This document shows, one piece after another, positions 5,927 to 8,520 of a stretch of DNA of 8,520 bases (position 1 is its first letter; every line of letters starts with the position of its first letter). The position numbers and the translations under genes were made by a program. Source of the DNA: Mycobacterium sp. (GTDB taxonomy: Bacteria > Actinomycetota > Actinomycetes > Mycobacteriales > Mycobacteriaceae); NCBI GenBank assembly GCA_020438915.1, contig JAGQTR010000492.1:1-8520 (forward strand), given 5' to 3'. The notes below the pieces were generated by a model. It made no database searches. It had not been told where the DNA came from and worked only from the letters and a program-made list of their open reading frames with translations.

Positions 5927-7660
5927 TCAGGTCGATTCTTTCGGCGGCAACGACTGCGCCCTGAGCGCGGTCCGGTCGATGCGCCCGACCGGTTCGAGCA
6001 TCGCGGCTTCAGCCGTCGACCGAAGCGGGTAAAGCGCTCGTCGAGCATTCGCCCCGGCTCCGCGTAACTCGCTGGGAGAGCAGGAATCCGGGCTCACGAG
6101 CGCCTGCATCGTCGCGGCGGTCCAGGTCCGCAAGGCAGCTACTGTCTGGGTGAGGTACCGGGGTGAGTGCGCACTGCGCCACGTCGGGACAATGAGCGAG
6201 AAGACCAGGGCGAGGATCGTGCCGACAACAGTGGCGATGAATCTTGCCGCGTACAGGGAGTCGTCAGGTGTCAGGACTTCGTCGAGCACCAGAACGCTGC
6301 CGGCCAGTCCGAGACAGGCCGCGATGTAATTGCCGGTGAAATAGCGATACATGATCACGGCGAGCACGAACATCAGCAGTGCGAACGCCCATATCTGGCT
6401 GCCGGCCAAGGTCAGCGCGAACGGAACAATGAGCACCGCCGCGAGGTTGCCGGCGATCCTGCCGACGGTGCGTACGGCGGTGAAGGACCAGTCGGGTTTG
6501 AGGACAAACACGATCGTGAGCGGCACCCAGAACGAGTGCGCGACATCGACCACAAGCGTGATGGCCTGCCCGACCGCGATAGCCGACGCCATCCTGATCC
6601 CGTAGTGAAGGTTCGGGTTGGCTGCGCTCAGCGACTTGAGGGTAGCGGCCAGTTCGTTGGTTGGCGGTGGTCGAGTATCGGGGGCCCTCTTGTGTTCCGC
6701 GGTCCGATACGCCGAAATCGTGCGTTCCAGGTCGGCCAGGTCGGCAGCTAGCGCGTGGTCACAGGCCCAATCCGGATGTGCGGAAAAGGTATAGCCGCCG
6801 AGCCGCGCAATGGGTCGCCCTGGTACGTCATCGAGTACGGCAGTCAGCTGATCCAGATGAACCGCGAGTCGTTGCTTCTCCGCGGCTGAGGGGTTGTGTA
6901 GCACCATCCAGGAGATGACGCTGCGCCGAACCTCGGAAGTGGCGACGGACACCGCTTGGGCTTCGGCGAGGAGCGCTGAGGAAACGCCAGATGATTCGAG
7001 GATCGACAGGATGCGCTCTGGCTCGGTGGACGCCATTGTCATGAAGCGTGCGTCACCGGGATTCTGATTGAGCATGCGCCTGGTCACTCGGAGTCCGTTG
7101 GCCAATGCACGGCGGACAAACAGCTTTCGGTCCAGTTTCCACACCAACAACCACACCATGGTCTGTGCCAAGGCCCCCACGGCGACCGACGCCGCAGCGA
7201 CTCCTGCATCAACGACGCCGCGCGGAACAGCAGCGAAGATCACACCGATCGACAGCAACCCGATGAATGTGTTGCCCGGGATCATCCCGGCTGACAGGGT
7301 GCTTCCCTGCATCAAGGCAATGCCGCCAAGCAGCACTGGGGTCCACCAGGTGCCGCCGAGGGCAGAGGCCGCGAACGCGGTGGCGGCCAACGCCGTCACA
7401 TTGAGCGCCAATAGCCAGAACAATCGGCGTAGCGGCACTGCCGCTTCCATAAGCCCCATTTGCAGGGCTCCGAAGGCTGCCCCGATGCCGGCGACGAGGT
7501 TGCCGGTAGTCAATCCGATCACCATGAAAACAGCGACCACCGCTGAACGCCTGATCACCGACAACCAGGTCCCCTCGGACGGCGGCCAGTCGCGGGCGCT
7601 GAGCCACAGCTGCGAGAACCCGGCGCGTAGAAGGGGTCCTGGCGGACGGGCGGCGGACAT
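5927..7660 (-). CDS. FUSC-family (aromatic acid exporter-like) integral membrane protein, frameshifted near its C-terminus
   Basis: The protein has the two-bundle layout of FUSC/YccS/AaeB-type transporters. There are about six hydrophobic segments between residues 35 and 175 and a cytoplasmic helical region at about 176-350. A second membrane bundle runs from about 355 to 495 and starts with the family signature FWVPLTIVFVLKPDW (377-391), followed by Arg397. Members are linked to export of aromatic carboxylic acids and similar compounds across the inner membrane; the substrate here is unknown. ATG 7660 is chosen because the open frame further upstream overlaps the P450 gene and is Arg/Pro/Gln-rich out-of-frame sequence; no strong ribosome binding site is seen. 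The gap to the P450 stop is 32 bases, so they are probably one operon. The last 7 residues (after RTALRAQ, 563-569) are out of frame and the true C-terminus lies in the next frame. The membrane core is intact, so a truncated product might still insert. Confidence 0.75.
   Translation of the reverse strand: MSAARPPGPLLRAGFSQLWLSARDWPPSEGTWLSVIRRSAVVAVFMVIGLTTGNLVAGIGAAFGALQMGLMEAAVPLRRLFWLLALNVTALAATAFAASALGGTWWTPVLLGGIALMQGSTLSAGMIPGNTFIGLLSIGVIFAAVPRGVVDAGVAAASVAVGALAQTMVWLLVWKLDRKLFVRRALANGLRVTRRMLNQNPGDARFMTMASTEPERILSILESSGVSSALLAEAQAVSVATSEVRRSVISWMVLHNPSAAEKQRLAVHLDQLTAVLDDVPGRPIARLGGYTFSAHPDWACDHALAADLADLERTISAYRTAEHKRAPDTRPPPTNELAATLKSLSAANPNLHYGIRMASAIAVGQAITLVVDVAHSFWVPLTIVFVLKPDWSFTAVRTVGRIAGNLAAVLIVPFALTLAGSQIWAFALLMFVLAVIMYRYFTGNYIAACLGLAGSVLVLDEVLTPDDSLYAARFIATVVGTILALVFSLIVPTWRSAHSPRYLTQTVAALRTWTAATMQALVSPDSCSPSELRGAGANARRALYPLRSTAEAAMLEPVGRIDRTALRAQSLPPKEST
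5950..5958 (-). other. Frame break in the FUSC gene
   Basis: Reading the minus strand, the frame giving RTALRAQ must move back one base to give VVAAERIDLNLLALAGYAQ. Adding one G after CAG (5956-5954) repairs it exactly. The unrepaired frame ends at TGA 5929-5927, soon after the break. No slippery heptamer is present. Confidence 0.65.
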
Positions 7661-7692
7661 CAGTAGACGCTCGCTGAGTTGGAAGTACCTCG

Positions 7693-8520
7693 CTACCAGC
7701 GTGTTTTGATATCGACGCTGAAACCGTACAGGTCGAGGCTGTGGGGCAGCGGCTTGGTCGGATCCAACCTTGTACCCGAGACTGCGGGAACCCCGGCGTC
7801 GATGAGGTGGGCAAGCACCGTCTGTCCGAGCAGCATGGACAGGCCGATACCCGGACAGACCTGCGGACCGTGACTGAAGAAGTTGTAGGACCAGTCGCTG
7901 CCGGCATCGCCGCTGACCCATTCTCCTGGGGAGAAGCGATCTGCGTACGGAATGCGGTCGCGGTTGCGGTGATTGAACACGTTGTAGATGAGCACCTGGC
8001 CACCCGCCGGCAGTATCGCGCCGTTGGGGAATTCGACATCGCGGATAGCCACCCGGCCGAACATCGTGGTCGCCGGCCAGAGCCGCATCGCCTCGAACAG
8101 GCACCCGGACAGGTAGTCGAGCGAGACGATGCCTGCCGCGGAGGTGATGTCCCGATTGGCCATCTCGACTTCCACCTCATGGCGTTGCTCGCCGTGGGAG
8201 GCAAGCGCCCCAAGAGCGCGGAAGACGTTGGCCGCCAGTGTGTCACCCATCGCGAACAGCCAATGGATCACCTGACCCGACGGTGTGACATCGGGGGGAG
8301 TCGGAGCCTGCGGGATCAACGAGGCCAGGCTGTCCGGCTCTGGGGCATCGAGGTATCCGTCGATCATGGAGAGGAACTCACCGTACTGCGGGGCAGGTTC
8401 ACCGGGCATCTTGTTGCCGGCCGACATCAATTCGCCCAATACCTCGGTCAGACGTGTGTCGTCGGCAGCCCGGTTGCCGAAGACGACTCGGCGCGTTATC
8501 CGCTGGAAGGCGGCATTGAA
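7693..8520 (-). CDS. Cytochrome P450, C-terminal part (5' partial)
   Basis: The frame is open from the right edge (base 8520) to TAG 7695-7693 and gives 275 residues; the N-terminal part, about 150-200 residues, lies outside. P450 landmarks are in order. The I-helix oxygen-activating motif AMGDT is at 90-94. The K-helix ExxR is Glu143-Arg146 (EAMRLWP). A meander with FSPGEW follows (about 196-201). The heme loop FSHGPQVCPG runs from 215 to 224, with Cys222 as the axial heme thiolate ligand. The family inserts one oxygen atom into an organic substrate using ferredoxin and reductase partners, none of which is encoded in the window. The sequence has no membrane anchor in the visible part, as expected for soluble bacterial P450s. 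The CYP family number cannot be given by eye. It precedes the FUSC gene by 32 bases, which suggests oxidation and export of a related compound (inference). The frame is intact in the visible part. Confidence 0.9.
   Translation of the reverse strand, partial: FNAAFQRITRRVVFGNRAADDTRLTEVLGELMSAGNKMPGEPAPQYGEFLSMIDGYLDAPEPDSLASLIPQAPTPPDVTPSGQVIHWLFAMGDTLAANVFRALGALASHGEQRHEVEVEMANRDITSAAGIVSLDYLSGCLFEAMRLWPATTMFGRVAIRDVEFPNGAILPAGGQVLIYNVFNHRNRDRIPYADRFSPGEWVSGDAGSDWSYNFFSHGPQVCPGIGLSMLLGQTVLAHLIDAGVPAVSGTRLDPTKPLPHSLDLYGFSVDIKTRW

Noticed and set aside
5687..6751. Plus-strand open frames over the FUSC gene (for example 5709-6032 and 6167-6751)
   Set aside because: They are antisense to clear FUSC coding sequence. 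Their composition is biased to Arg, Glu, Gly and His with no known motif.
7661..8104. Upstream extension of the FUSC reading frame by 148 codons
   Set aside because: This stretch overlaps the P450 gene on the same strand, including its heme-binding region. It translates to Arg/Gln/Pro-rich sequence without hydrophobic segments. FUSC homology begins near ATG 7660.

Overview
The window reads as chromosomal DNA from a high-GC actinobacterium, most likely a mycobacterium or close relative. This is inferred from the strong G/C bias at third codon positions, frequent GTG starts, tightly packed genes, and the style of the protein families present. No rRNA, tRNA, CRISPR array, insertion sequence or integrase was seen.

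Layout. (1) Bases 1-683, plus strand: the C-terminal end of a Kef-type cation:proton antiporter, cut off at the left edge, with its last two membrane segments and a cytoplasmic TrkA-N/RCK nucleotide-binding domain. (2) About 684-879: a short intergenic region. (3) About 880-5615, plus strand: one apparent operon. It opens with a membrane-anchored tandem ABM (antibiotic biosynthesis monooxygenase-like) protein. Then come the three subunits of a molybdenum hydroxylase of the xanthine oxidase/CoxL family in the order FAD subunit, [2Fe-2S] subunit, molybdopterin subunit. Spacing is very tight: 24 nt, then a 1-nt overlap, then a 4-nt ATGA overlap. (4) 5616-5644: a convergent junction with a perfect 9-bp hairpin that probably serves both strands. 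(5) 5622-8520, minus strand: a cytochrome P450 (its N-terminus lies beyond the right edge), followed 32 nt later by an FUSC-type two-bundle membrane protein, probably an aromatic-compound exporter.

How the genes may fit together (inference). A molybdenum hydroxylase, a P450 and an FUSC exporter are all commonly concerned with oxidising or exporting aromatic or heterocyclic compounds. The hydroxylase lacks the purine-anchoring residues of xanthine dehydrogenases and the Cys loop of CO dehydrogenase, so its substrate is unknown.

The most striking property of the window is three broken reading frames in 8.5 kb: in the ABM protein (near 1260), the molybdopterin subunit (near 4105, with about 13 codons missing) and the FUSC protein (near 5955). 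All three are net losses of 1 modulo 3 bases. Two can be repaired by adding one base to a short homopolymer. This is either pseudogene decay of the locus or deletion-type sequence error, and it limits what can be said about function.
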